The position numbers and the translations under genes were made by a program. Under the pieces are notes generated by a model. It did no database searches, was not told the origin of the DNA, and saw only the letters and a program-made list of their open reading frames with translations. A stretch of DNA of 12,050 nt from positions 1-12,050 of the forward strand of contig NZ_CAKVGN010000079.1 in the NCBI RefSeq assembly GCF_934747485.1, read 5' to 3'. Shown here in pieces: positions 1-6,379 of the stretch (its first letter is position 1; each line of letters starts with the position of its first letter). This DNA is from an uncultured Brachyspira sp. GTDB lineage: Bacteria > Spirochaetota > Brachyspiria > Brachyspirales > Brachyspiraceae.

Positions 1-33
1 ATTGTTTATCTTTACTTAATTTACTGCGTTTCA
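1..33 (-). CDS. 5' fragment of a minus-strand gene cut by the window edge, possibly a transposase
   Basis: An ATG at 33 on the minus strand opens a frame of 11 codons reading MKRSKLSKDKQ that runs off the window at base 1 without a stop. The short basic start would suit a DNA-binding protein. It lies just inside the putative insertion-sequence end at 74, so a transposase is the natural guess. No clear Shine-Dalgarno sequence is visible before the ATG. With so few residues no family can be assigned, and the frame may be accidental. Confidence 0.27.
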
Positions 34-74
34 TACTTAAATTTTAACAAATTTCAGTTATCTAGGACAGCCCC
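1..74 (-). mobile_element. Possible insertion-sequence end (terminal inverted repeat plus 5' part)
   Basis: Read on the minus strand, base 74 begins GGGGCTGTCCTAGATAACT, and an ATG follows 41 bases later at 33. An end starting GGGGCTGTCC, followed after a few dozen bases by the start of a transposase, is a layout seen in several IS families (IS5- and IS1182-like ends start similarly). The stretch is also locally more GC-rich than its surroundings. Only one end is in the window, so neither the partner repeat nor a target duplication can be tested. The call is an inference from a short motif and its spacing. Confidence 0.35.
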
Positions 75-188
75 AAATAATTTTAATACTTTAATTTTTA
101 AACATTTATTTATATTTTCAAAATAGTCTTACATAAATAGAGTTATATATTCCTTTATACTTTTGTATTAATGTACTTCAGAAAAATA

Positions 189-216
189 TTGAAAATTATT
201 AAATATATGTTATCAT
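189..216 (+). promoter_or_regulatory. Sigma70-type promoter of the HPr operon
   Basis: A -35 hexamer TTGAAA (189-194) is separated by 16 bases from a -10 hexamer TATCAT (211-216). The expected start is near 223, giving a leader of about 23 bases before the HPr ATG. Unlike the ackA, dxr and oppB promoters in this window, the 15-base upstream motif is absent at the matching position (about 145-159). The rest of 75-245 is plain AT-rich sequence in which nothing else was recognised. Confidence 0.6.
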
Positions 217-245
217 AATAAAAAATAAATATAGTGAGTTATTGA

Positions 246-557
246 ATGACATTAACTAATGTAGTAACAATAAAAAGTAAAAATGGTATGCATTTAAGAC
301 CGGCTGGAGTATTATCACAAATAGCAAGTAAAATAGAATATTCTGATTTGGGCATATTTCTGCTTTATAATGGTGTAAGGGCAGATGCAAAAAGTGTGTT
401 TAACATCATGGGGCTTGGTGCTTTTTGTGATGCTAAATTAATACTTGAAATCGAATATGAAGAAGGAATGGAAGAAGCTGCTAAAAATGCAAAAAAAGAA
501 CTTTTATACTTTTTTGAAGAAGGATATATTAACGCTGAAGTGCCTGAAGAAGAATAA
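246..557 (+). CDS. HPr-family phosphocarrier protein
   Basis: A small cytoplasmic phosphocarrier of the HPr/PtsH family. In the phosphotransferase system HPr takes phosphate from PEP via enzyme I on a histidine and passes it to EIIA; in many bacteria a serine is phosphorylated by HPr kinase as a regulatory signal. Both sites are visible: NGMHLRPA with His16 as the active histidine, and DAKSVFNIMGLGA with Ser50 at the place of regulatory Ser46. The protein is 103 residues, longer than the usual 85-90, with about three extra residues between the two sites and an acidic tail ending EVPEEE. It is first in an operon with a GntP-type permease, 40 bases upstream, and no enzyme I or EII gene is nearby. 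The role may therefore be regulatory as much as sugar transport. I leave the symbol open because spirochaetes can carry several HPr paralogues. The start has a weak GTGAG site 7 bases upstream. Confidence 0.9.
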   Translation: MTLTNVVTIKSKNGMHLRPAGVLSQIASKIEYSDLGIFLLYNGVRADAKSVFNIMGLGAFCDAKLILEIEYEEGMEEAAKNAKKELLYFFEEGYINAEVPEEE

Positions 558-597
558 TAAAAGAATAACAAAATAAATATTTTATAGGTTGTAAACT

Positions 598-1983
598 ATG
601 ATTAGCTACTCTATAATAATTATGCTTCTCGTTTCTATAATAATAGTGATGATACTTACAATTAAGTTTAAAGTACATCCTTTTATAGCAATGTTAATGG
701 TAGCTATATTTTTATCGTTTACATTGCATGTACCTTCAAATAGAAATCCGCATTATATAAATGAAATAGCTTCTCTAATAGGTAAAGGTTTCGGAAATGC
801 TTTAGGAAGTGTTGGAATTATAATAATTTTGGGAAGTATTATTGGTAATATACTCGAAATGTCTGGGGCCACATATAAACTTGGTGAAATAATTTTAAAG
901 ATAGTTGGGAAATCCCAGCCTGCCCTTGCTATGAATATATTAGGCTTTATTGTTTCTATACCTGTATTTTGTGATTCTGGATATTTAATATTAACACCAT
1001 TAAGAAAAGCATTAGCAAAAAAAAGCGGAGCTTCACCTGTAGCATTATCTGTGGCGTTATCAACAGGATTATACGCCTCTCATGCACTAATACCGCCTAC
1101 TCCGGGCCCTGCCGCTGTTATTAATCTTTTTAATTTACAAGAACATTTATTTACCGTTATAGCAATAGGACTTATTGTAGCAATACCTACTTCATTGGCA
1201 GGAGCTATATATGGAATGTTTATATCAAAATATATAAAAAAGAAGGAATATAAAAAAAATAATTATAGCTATGAAAGTGTTATTGATGATATGGAAAAGC
1301 TTCCTTCTGCATTCAAATCATTTGCACCTATATTTGTACCAATTATACTTATGGCTATAGGTTCTATAGTGAGATTTAATTCTTTGCATTTAAATGAAGA
1401 TAGCCTTATAAAGAATATGTTTATATTTCTTGGCGAGCCAACTATGGCATTATTCATAGGCTTTTTATTTTCACTGCTGCTTATACATAATTTTAATAGA
1501 GATGAAATGTATATGTGGATTGGCGATGGAGTGAGAGATTCTGGAAATATATTGGTTTTAGTTGGGGCAAGCGGTGCTTTCGCTGAAGTTTTAAAATCTA
1601 CTGAGCTTACAAACATTATATTTGAACTTGGTGATGTGTTTGCTTCTGTAAATTTAGGATTAGTGCTTCCTTTCTTACTTGCTTCTCTTTTAAAAATCTC
1701 TTTAGGTTCTTCGACTATATCTGTTGTTACAGTTGCTAGTTTGTTTGCACCGCTGCTTGATACATTGGGATACACTACTCCAATATCACAAGTTTTAGTA
1801 TTAATGTCTATAGGTGCTGGTTCTATGGTATTTTCTCATATAAATGACAGTTATTTCTGGGTGGTAGTAGAATTATCTGGATTAACAGTTCAAGATGCAT
1901 ATAAAGCAAGAACTTTGGCTACTGTAGTGCAAGGAGCTACTGCTTTAATTATTATTATGATATTCTCATTTTTATTAAAATAA
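598..1983 (+). CDS. GntP-family permease (gluconate/organic acid:H+ symporter type)
   Basis: An inner-membrane permease of the GntP family, whose known members import gluconate, idonate, fructuronate or D-serine with protons. The 461-residue length is typical. Family landmarks are present: a Gly-rich helix around residues 62-91 including LGSIIGNILEMSGA, the IPVFCDSGYLILTPL segment near 121-135, HALIPPTPGP at 162-171, and near the C-terminus GSMVFSHINDSYFW. Long hydrophobic segments throughout give roughly 12 membrane spans, with a charged cytoplasmic-type loop near residues 210-230 (KYIKKKEYKKN). The gene follows HPr by 40 bases and precedes dut by 17, so it is probably co-transcribed with both. 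The Shine-Dalgarno is weak (AGG at 586-588). The substrate cannot be read from sequence alone; the HPr neighbour hints at a sugar acid but does not settle it. Confidence 0.88.
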   Translation: MISYSIIIMLLVSIIIVMILTIKFKVHPFIAMLMVAIFLSFTLHVPSNRNPHYINEIASLIGKGFGNALGSVGIIIILGSIIGNILEMSGATYKLGEIILKIVGKSQPALAMNILGFIVSIPVFCDSGYLILTPLRKALAKKSGASPVALSVALSTGLYASHALIPPTPGPAAVINLFNLQEHLFTVIAIGLIVAIPTSLAGAIYGMFISKYIKKKEYKKNNYSYESVIDDMEKLPSAFKSFAPIFVPIILMAIGSIVRFNSLHLNEDSLIKNMFIFLGEPTMALFIGFLFSLLLIHNFNRDEMYMWIGDGVRDSGNILVLVGASGAFAEVLKSTELTNIIFELGDVFASVNLGLVLPFLLASLLKISLGSSTISVVTVASLFAPLLDTLGYTTPISQVLVLMSIGAGSMVFSHINDSYFWVVVELSGLTVQDAYKARTLATVVQGATALIIIMIFSFLLK

Positions 1984-2000
1984 ATATAAAGAAGGTTAAA

Positions 2001-2435
2001 ATGTTAAAAATAAAAGTAATTAATAAATCAAAAAATCCGCTTCCTAAATATCAAACTCTTGGAGCTTCAGGATTGGATTTGCATGCTAATATAGATGAAG
2101 CTATTACATTAAACAAAAACGACATAGTTTTAGTGCCTACAGGTTTATATATAGAAATACCAGAAGGTTATGAAGCTCAGATTAGAAGCAGAAGTTCATT
2201 AGCATTAAAACATGGAATATTTTGTTTGAACTCTCCTGCTACTATTGATAGCGATTATAGAGGGGAATTAAAAATTATATTAGCTGCTTTAACGGATAAA
2301 CCTTTTACCATTAATGCAGGTGATAGAATAGCACAGATGGTATTTGCCAAGGTAGAAAAAGCAGAGTTTGAAGAAGTGGAAGAGCTTTCTGATTCTATTA
2401 GAGGGGAAGGCGGTTTTGGAAGTACAAATATATAA
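2001..2435 (+). CDS. dut: Deoxyuridine 5'-triphosphate nucleotidohydrolase (dUTPase)
   Basis: Hydrolyses dUTP to dUMP and pyrophosphate, keeping uracil out of DNA and feeding dTMP synthesis; cytoplasmic, and a homotrimer in this family. All five trimeric-dUTPase motifs are present in order in 144 residues: ASGLDLHA (22-29), RSRSSLAL (62-69), the ATIDSDYRGE segment (80-89) with catalytic Asp83 and uracil-stacking Tyr86, GDRIAQMV (107-114), and the flexible C-terminal RGEGGFGST (134-142). Motif 3 has Ala80 where Gly is common, a mild variation. A good GAAGG site sits 5 bases before the ATG. It is the last gene of the HPr operon; the pairing with a permease appears to be positional rather than functional. 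A terminator hairpin follows. Confidence 0.97.
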   Translation: MLKIKVINKSKNPLPKYQTLGASGLDLHANIDEAITLNKNDIVLVPTGLYIEIPEGYEAQIRSRSSLALKHGIFCLNSPATIDSDYRGELKIILAALTDKPFTINAGDRIAQMVFAKVEKAEFEEVEELSDSIRGEGGFGSTNI

Positions 2436-2464
2436 TTAATATCTTTTATATATTAATTTAAAAT

Positions 2465-2497
2465 AAAAATAGAGTGCATTTAAACACCCTATTTTTT
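2465..2497. terminator. Bidirectional rho-independent terminator between dut and ackA
   Basis: The left arm AAAAATAGAGTG (2465-2476) pairs with the right arm at 2485-2496 (CACCCTATTTTT) around an 8-base loop, with one A-C mismatch at 2473/2488. The stem can be lengthened outward with one bulge (TTAAAAT against ATTTTAA). The A run on one side and the T run on the other supply a U-tract for either direction, which suits the convergent genes dut (+) and ackA (-). Confidence 0.8.
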
Positions 2498-2520
2498 ATT
2501 TTAAATCTTTTAATTTATTT

Positions 2521-3711
2521 TTATTTTAAAGCAATATTATAAGTATCCATTGCTATAGCTTTTTCTTCATCTGTAGCTATAACATAAAGTTTAATAGGAG
2601 CACCATCTTTTTCAAAATTAGCACAGCCTCTAGCCTTAGCATTCTTATCAGCATCACATTTAATGCCAAGCTCATCTAAACCTTCAAGTATTCTAGCTCT
2701 TATAGAAGCACTATTTTCTCCTATACCGCCAGTAAACACAATACCGTCAAGATGTCCAAGTGCTGCCATATAAGAACCTATATATTTTTTTACTCTATAA
2801 CAGAACATTTTTATAGCAAGTTCAGCTTTAGGATTAGTTTTAGAAGCCTCTTCCAAATTTCTCATATCATTACTAACACCAGAAACTCCTAAAAGTCCGC
2901 TTTTTTTGTTTATAATATTGTCAATCTCTTTAGCAGATAAGTTTTCTTTACCCATCATAAAAGTAACAACAGCAGGGTCCATATCGCCAGACCTAGTACC
3001 CATTACTAAACCTTCTAATGGAGTTAAACCCATACTAGTATCAATAGATTCTCCGTTTTTTACAGCAGTAACGCTAGCACCATTACCTAAATGGCAAACT
3101 ATAACATTAGCATTAGGCTTATTATTAACCTTACAGAATTCACCATATACATATTTATGTGAAGTACCATGGAACCCATAACGGCGAACTTTATATTTAT
3201 CATACCATTCATGAGGCACTGCATACATATAAGCATGTTCAGGAATAGTTTGATGGAAACTTGTATCAAATACAGCAACCATTTTTACATCTTTTAAAAT
3301 CTCTTGACAAGCTCTTATCCCTTGTAAACCTGCTGGATTATGTAAAGGAGCTATGTCGCAGCAAGCTTCTATAGCTTTTATAGCTTCATCTGTTATTAAA
3401 GTACTTTTGCTGAATGCTTCTCCTCCATGCACTACTCTATGGCCTACTCCAGATATTTCACTCATATCAGATATTACGCCTACTTCTTTATCTGTTAAAA
3501 GAGAAAAAATTAAACTCATGCCTGCTTTATGATCAGGAACTTTCTGTTCTATCTTTTTTTCTTTGCCTTTTTCTACCGCTGTGTGTTTTAAAGCACTTAT
3601 CTCTTCGCCTATTTTTTCTAATAGACCTTTTGCAAGAACTTTAGCTTCAGGCATAGAAAATAATTGATATTTAATACTAGAACTGCCAGAATTTATCACT
3701 AATACATTCAT
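2521..3711 (-). CDS. ackA: Acetate kinase
   Basis: Interconverts acetyl phosphate + ADP and acetate + ATP, the substrate-level ATP step of anaerobic fermentation; cytoplasmic, ASKHA superfamily, normally a dimer. The 396 residues match the family length. Signatures are intact: N-terminal VINSGSSSIKYQLF (Asn7), GHRVVHGGE with Arg92, FDTSFHQTIP with Asp149, RRYGFHGTSHKYV with His181, GTRSGDMDP with Arg240, FTGGIGENS (327-335), and Glu383 near the C-terminus. These correspond to the catalytic and metal-binding residues known from the Methanosarcina enzyme. Start choice is firm: GGAG lies 7 bases upstream of the ATG and a clear promoter sits just beyond. It appears to be a single-gene unit, with no phosphotransacetylase gene beside it. 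It is convergent with dut and divergent from dxr. Confidence 0.98.
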   Translation of the reverse strand: MNVLVINSGSSSIKYQLFSMPEAKVLAKGLLEKIGEEISALKHTAVEKGKEKKIEQKVPDHKAGMSLIFSLLTDKEVGVISDMSEISGVGHRVVHGGEAFSKSTLITDEAIKAIEACCDIAPLHNPAGLQGIRACQEILKDVKMVAVFDTSFHQTIPEHAYMYAVPHEWYDKYKVRRYGFHGTSHKYVYGEFCKVNNKPNANVIVCHLGNGASVTAVKNGESIDTSMGLTPLEGLVMGTRSGDMDPAVVTFMMGKENLSAKEIDNIINKKSGLLGVSGVSNDMRNLEEASKTNPKAELAIKMFCYRVKKYIGSYMAALGHLDGIVFTGGIGENSASIRARILEGLDELGIKCDADKNAKARGCANFEKDGAPIKLYVIATDEEKAIAMDTYNIALK

Positions 3712-3743
3712 AAAATAACTCCATTATTATTTATAATTTAATT

Positions 3744-3771
3744 ATTATAACATACTAATCATATTTATCAA
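3744..3771 (-). promoter_or_regulatory. Sigma70-type promoter of ackA
   Basis: On the minus strand, TTGATA (3771-3766) and a consensus TATAAT (3749-3744) are separated by 16 bases. The predicted start is near 3737, giving a leader of about 26 bases that contains only the GGAG ribosome site and no room for a riboswitch. The 15-base upstream motif ends 29 bases before the -35. Confidence 0.75.
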
Positions 3772-3800
3772 TAATTTTAATCTATTTTAATTGTTATGCC

Positions 3801-3855
3801 CCATACATATTGCACGTTTTTTTATTTTAAAAAAGTAGATATTCTTTATAATTTA
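3801..3855 (-). promoter_or_regulatory. Conserved upstream element, ackA copy
   Basis: On the minus strand this reads through an A/T-rich portion and ends in GTGCAATATGTATGG (3815-3801). Compared with 11991-12045 upstream of oppB, 49 of 55 positions are identical, including the first 22 plus-strand positions. The core ends 29 bases before the ackA -35 and 51 before the -10. The core is not palindromic. Its function is unknown; an activator-binding site or extended upstream promoter element is the simplest reading. A leftover of a dispersed repeat is the alternative. Confidence 0.55.
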
Positions 3856-3949
3856 TAAAATATAATATTTTTTGGTATCATAAATAAATAGCCTCTGCTT
3901 TGAATTATTATAATCATTTTGTTTACTTTAAAAAATTAAGGAGTATTTA
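3856..3949. other. Central part of the ackA-dxr divergent intergenic region, nothing recognised
   Basis: The whole gap between ackA and dxr is 343 bases (3712-4054). Its outer parts hold the two promoters and the two upstream elements described separately. This middle part is AT-rich with no open frame of note and no RNA-gene signature that I can see. An AAGGAG at 3938-3943 resembles a ribosome site but leads only to a 6-codon frame (ATG at 3957), which I do not consider a gene. Confidence 0.5.
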
Positions 3950-3964
3950 GTGTAATATGTATGG
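3950..3964 (+). promoter_or_regulatory. Conserved upstream element, dxr copy
   Basis: GTGTAATATGTATGG on the plus strand matches the core found upstream of ackA and oppB at 14 of 15 positions (T for C at base 4). It ends 29 bases before the dxr -35 and 52 before the -10. It faces dxr, so it is inverted relative to the ackA copy at 3801-3815. Outside the core, similarity to the other two copies is weak. Confidence 0.5.
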
Positions 3965-3993
3965 TTCACATGCATAATCATCTCTCATCATAC

Positions 3994-4022
3994 TTGAAAT
4001 AATTAATCTTAAGATATATCAT
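3994..4022 (+). promoter_or_regulatory. Sigma70-type promoter of dxr
   Basis: TTGAAA (3994-3999), a 17-base spacer, then TATCAT (4017-4022). The expected start is near 4029, giving a leader of about 26 bases that carries AAGGA (4040-4044) 10 bases before the ATG. The hexamers are the same pair used by the HPr promoter, but here the 15-base upstream motif is present. Confidence 0.65.
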
Positions 4023-4054
4023 TCTTTATCATATATTTTAAGGATTAATTTTCA

Positions 4055-5209
4055 ATGAAAAAAAGAGTTCTCATACTTGGTGCTACTGGTTCTATAGGAG
4101 TAAACACCTGCTCGGTAATAGAACATTTTTATAATGATTTTGAAATAGTAGGAATCACTACAAATACAAAAATTGATGTTTTAAAAGAAGAATGCATAAA
4201 ATTCAAACCAAAATATGTGCATATATCTTCTCAGGAAGCATTAGAGAATTTCAAAAAATTTAATATCAATGTTAACGTTTATGAAGGAAGCATATCTGAT
4301 TTTGTAAAAGATATTGATTTTGATATATTAGTAAATGCTTTAGTAGGCTATTCAGGCTTTCTTCCAACAATAGAAGCAATAAAAAAATCTAAAACCATAG
4401 CATTAGCAAATAAAGAAACATTAGTTGTAGGCGGAGATATAATTAATGATCTATTAAAAAAAAATAATGCTAAATTAGTACCAATAGACAGCGAACATTC
4501 TGCAATTTTTCAAATATTAAATCATTTCAATAATGTACCCATTTCAAAAGTAATAATAACAGCATCTGGAGGACCTTTTTTTAGAACTCCAAAAGAAGAG
4601 TTAAAAAATGTTACGGTGGAAATGGCATTAAAACACCCAACTTGGAATATGGGAGGAAAAATTACAATAGATAGTGCAACTATGATGAATAAGGGTTTTG
4701 AAGTAATAGAAGCTCATCATCTATTTAATTTAGATTACGAAAAAATAGAAACTATAATACACCCTCAAAGTTTAATACATTCTATGGTAGAGTTTGTAGA
4801 TGGCGAGATATATGTTCAGATTGGAAAGAATGATATGCGTCTTCCTATACAGCATGCCCTCACCTATCCGGAAGTAAGAAATACGCCGTTTGAAAAACTA
4901 AAGCTTTATGAGCATAGCGAGATTAATTTTTATAAGATGGATTTTAATAAATTTATTATGCTTAAACTTGCATATGAGTGCGGTAAAAAAGGAGGCTTAT
5001 ATCCTTGCATATTAAACGCTGCTAATGAAGTATGCGTGTATTCTTTTTTGGAGAGAAAAATAAGATTTACTGAAATATTTGATATAGTAGCAAGAATGGT
5101 AAAAATTAATGTTTCACATATACCGCTTACTGTAGAAAATATTATAAGAATTGACAATGAAACAAGAAAAGAAACTTTAAAATTAATAGAAACTATAAAA
5201 CAGATGTGA
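4055..5209 (+). CDS. dxr: 1-deoxy-D-xylulose 5-phosphate reductoisomerase
   Basis: Converts 1-deoxy-D-xylulose 5-phosphate to 2-C-methyl-D-erythritol 4-phosphate with NADPH and a divalent metal: the first committed step of the MEP isoprenoid pathway and the target of fosmidomycin. The 384 residues are close to the usual 390-400. The NADPH-binding loop is GATGSIG (9-15), followed by ALANKETLVVGGD (117-128). Metal ligands are Asp145 and Glu147 in IDSEHS, and Glu216 in NKGFEVIEA. Ser171, Trp197, Ser207, Asn212 and Lys213 align at a constant offset of 15 with the E. coli substrate-binding residues. The flexible loop HPTWNMGGKITIDSATMM is intact, as is LNAANE near the C-terminus. It is the first gene of a two-gene unit; no other MEP gene is adjacent. 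Alternative functions are very unlikely. Confidence 0.98.
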   Translation: MKKRVLILGATGSIGVNTCSVIEHFYNDFEIVGITTNTKIDVLKEECIKFKPKYVHISSQEALENFKKFNINVNVYEGSISDFVKDIDFDILVNALVGYSGFLPTIEAIKKSKTIALANKETLVVGGDIINDLLKKNNAKLVPIDSEHSAIFQILNHFNNVPISKVIITASGGPFFRTPKEELKNVTVEMALKHPTWNMGGKITIDSATMMNKGFEVIEAHHLFNLDYEKIETIIHPQSLIHSMVEFVDGEIYVQIGKNDMRLPIQHALTYPEVRNTPFEKLKLYEHSEINFYKMDFNKFIMLKLAYECGKKGGLYPCILNAANEVCVYSFLERKIRFTEIFDIVARMVKINVSHIPLTVENIIRIDNETRKETLKLIETIKQM

Positions 5210-5216
5210 GCAAATT

Positions 5217-6377
5217 ATGAAAGAAAAAATAATAATTGGTTTTTCAAAATTAATAATATTTAGAGAAATACTAAAAACAAAAACTATAAAAAAATTAATA
5301 AAGTTATTAAAATATAATTCTAATGATGAGACAGAAACAACATCTTTGTATTATGATTTTTTAAATGAACTTTATAATAATAATGATAATATAGGCAACT
5401 ATTTATTAGAATATATATTTAGAGATGATAACATATATATAAAAAAGATTTTATTAAAACAAAATATAAATAAAAATATAGAAAATGCTTTAAAAGAAGA
5501 ATTAGATTTTTTTAGTTATTTATCTGAAATTAATTTTTCTGATATTTATAATAATTTAGCAGAGTTAGAAACAAAAAAAATTGATTTTTATAATATATAC
5601 TCTACTCATATAAAAGAAATAAGTAAAAAAGGCTATGGAATATTTTATAATAGCAACATGTTCACGCTTGATGAAAAAAACAACATCACCAAAGCAAAAC
5701 ATCAAGACAATCAAGATATAAAACAGCTCTATGGTTATGAAAGAGAAAGAGAGAAAGTAATACAAAACACTAGAGTCTTATTAGAAGGCAAAAAGGCTAA
5801 TAATATACTTCTTTATGGAGATGCCGGCACTGGTAAAAGCAGCACTATAAAAGCTATTGCCAATATGTTTAGAGATGAAGGCTTAAGACTTATTGAAGTT
5901 AAAAAAACTCAATTATCATTTATCACAGATATAATACAAAAATTGAGTTTAAGTCCTCTTAAATTTATAATATTCATAGATGATTTAACTTTTTCTTCAA
6001 ATGATGATAGTTTCTCATATTTAAAAGCTGTACTTGAAGGCGGAGTAAACTCTTTTCCGCAGAATATAGTAGTCTATGTTACTTCAAATTACAGGCATTT
6101 AATAAAAGAAAACTTTAATGACAGAACAGGCGATGATATACATTTGGAAGACACCATTCAGCAGATAATGAGTTTAACAAATAGATTTGGTATAGTTATA
6201 ACCTTCCAAAGACCAGATAGGGATTTATTTATAGATATAGTATTATCGTATGCCAAAGACAATAATATACAAATAGATAAAGAAGAGCTTATAAAACAAG
6301 CTGAAAGCTATGCTATAAGAAGTGCTGGAAGAAGCCCAAGAGCGGCAAAGCAGTTTATAGAAACATTAATATTATAA
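5217..6377 (+). CDS. DUF815-type AAA+ ATPase
   Basis: A cytoplasmic P-loop ATPase resembling the DUF815 family, whose cellular role is not established. The conserved part begins near residue 170 (LYGYEREREKVIQNT). It has Walker A GDAGTGKSS (201-209, Lys207), DEGLRLIEVKK (220-230), Walker B FIIFIDD (250-256), KAVLEGG (270-276), a sensor-1 segment VTSNYRH (288-294, Asn291), a candidate arginine in TNRFG (Arg323), and a sensor-2-like GRSPRAAKQF (371-380). Residues 1-165 are low in complexity, rich in Asn, Ile, Lys and Tyr, with no recognised domain; they may form a variable partner-binding region. The gene starts 7 bases after the dxr stop, so it is almost certainly co-transcribed. The stop lies 2 bases from the stop of the opposing membrane-protein gene. 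Family assignment is good; function unknown. Confidence 0.85.
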   Translation: MKEKIIIGFSKLIIFREILKTKTIKKLIKLLKYNSNDETETTSLYYDFLNELYNNNDNIGNYLLEYIFRDDNIYIKKILLKQNINKNIENALKEELDFFSYLSEINFSDIYNNLAELETKKIDFYNIYSTHIKEISKKGYGIFYNSNMFTLDEKNNITKAKHQDNQDIKQLYGYEREREKVIQNTRVLLEGKKANNILLYGDAGTGKSSTIKAIANMFRDEGLRLIEVKKTQLSFITDIIQKLSLSPLKFIIFIDDLTFSSNDDSFSYLKAVLEGGVNSFPQNIVVYVTSNYRHLIKENFNDRTGDDIHLEDTIQQIMSLTNRFGIVITFQRPDRDLFIDIVLSYAKDNNIQIDKEELIKQAESYAIRSAGRSPRAAKQFIETLIL

Positions 6378-6379
6378 AA

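Noticed and set aside
1269..1775. Long open frame on the minus strand inside the permease gene
   Set aside because: It is fully antisense to a well-supported GntP gene, and its translation is a Ser/Ile/Asn-rich shadow without any motif.
3801..3815. Sigma54 (-24/-12) or NrdR-type site in the conserved motif
   Set aside because: The TTGCAC part resembles a -12 half, but no TGGCAC half lies at the right distance in any copy, and the dxr copy loses the GC. The motif is also not the palindromic pair expected for NrdR.
3957..3977. Short frame ATG TAT GGT TCA CAT GCA TAA after AAGGAG, with similar MYG-stop mini-frames inside the other two motif copies
   Set aside because: All three lie upstream of the predicted transcription starts, the shared Met-Tyr-Gly follows automatically from the conserved 15-mer, and only one copy has a ribosome-site-like sequence. 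A leader peptide is not supported.
4002..4049. Imperfect inverted repeat (ATTAATCTTA against TAAGGATTAAT) that could hide the dxr ribosome site
   Set aside because: The left arm lies upstream of the predicted transcription start near 4029, so it would not be in the mRNA; the arms are short and AT-rich.
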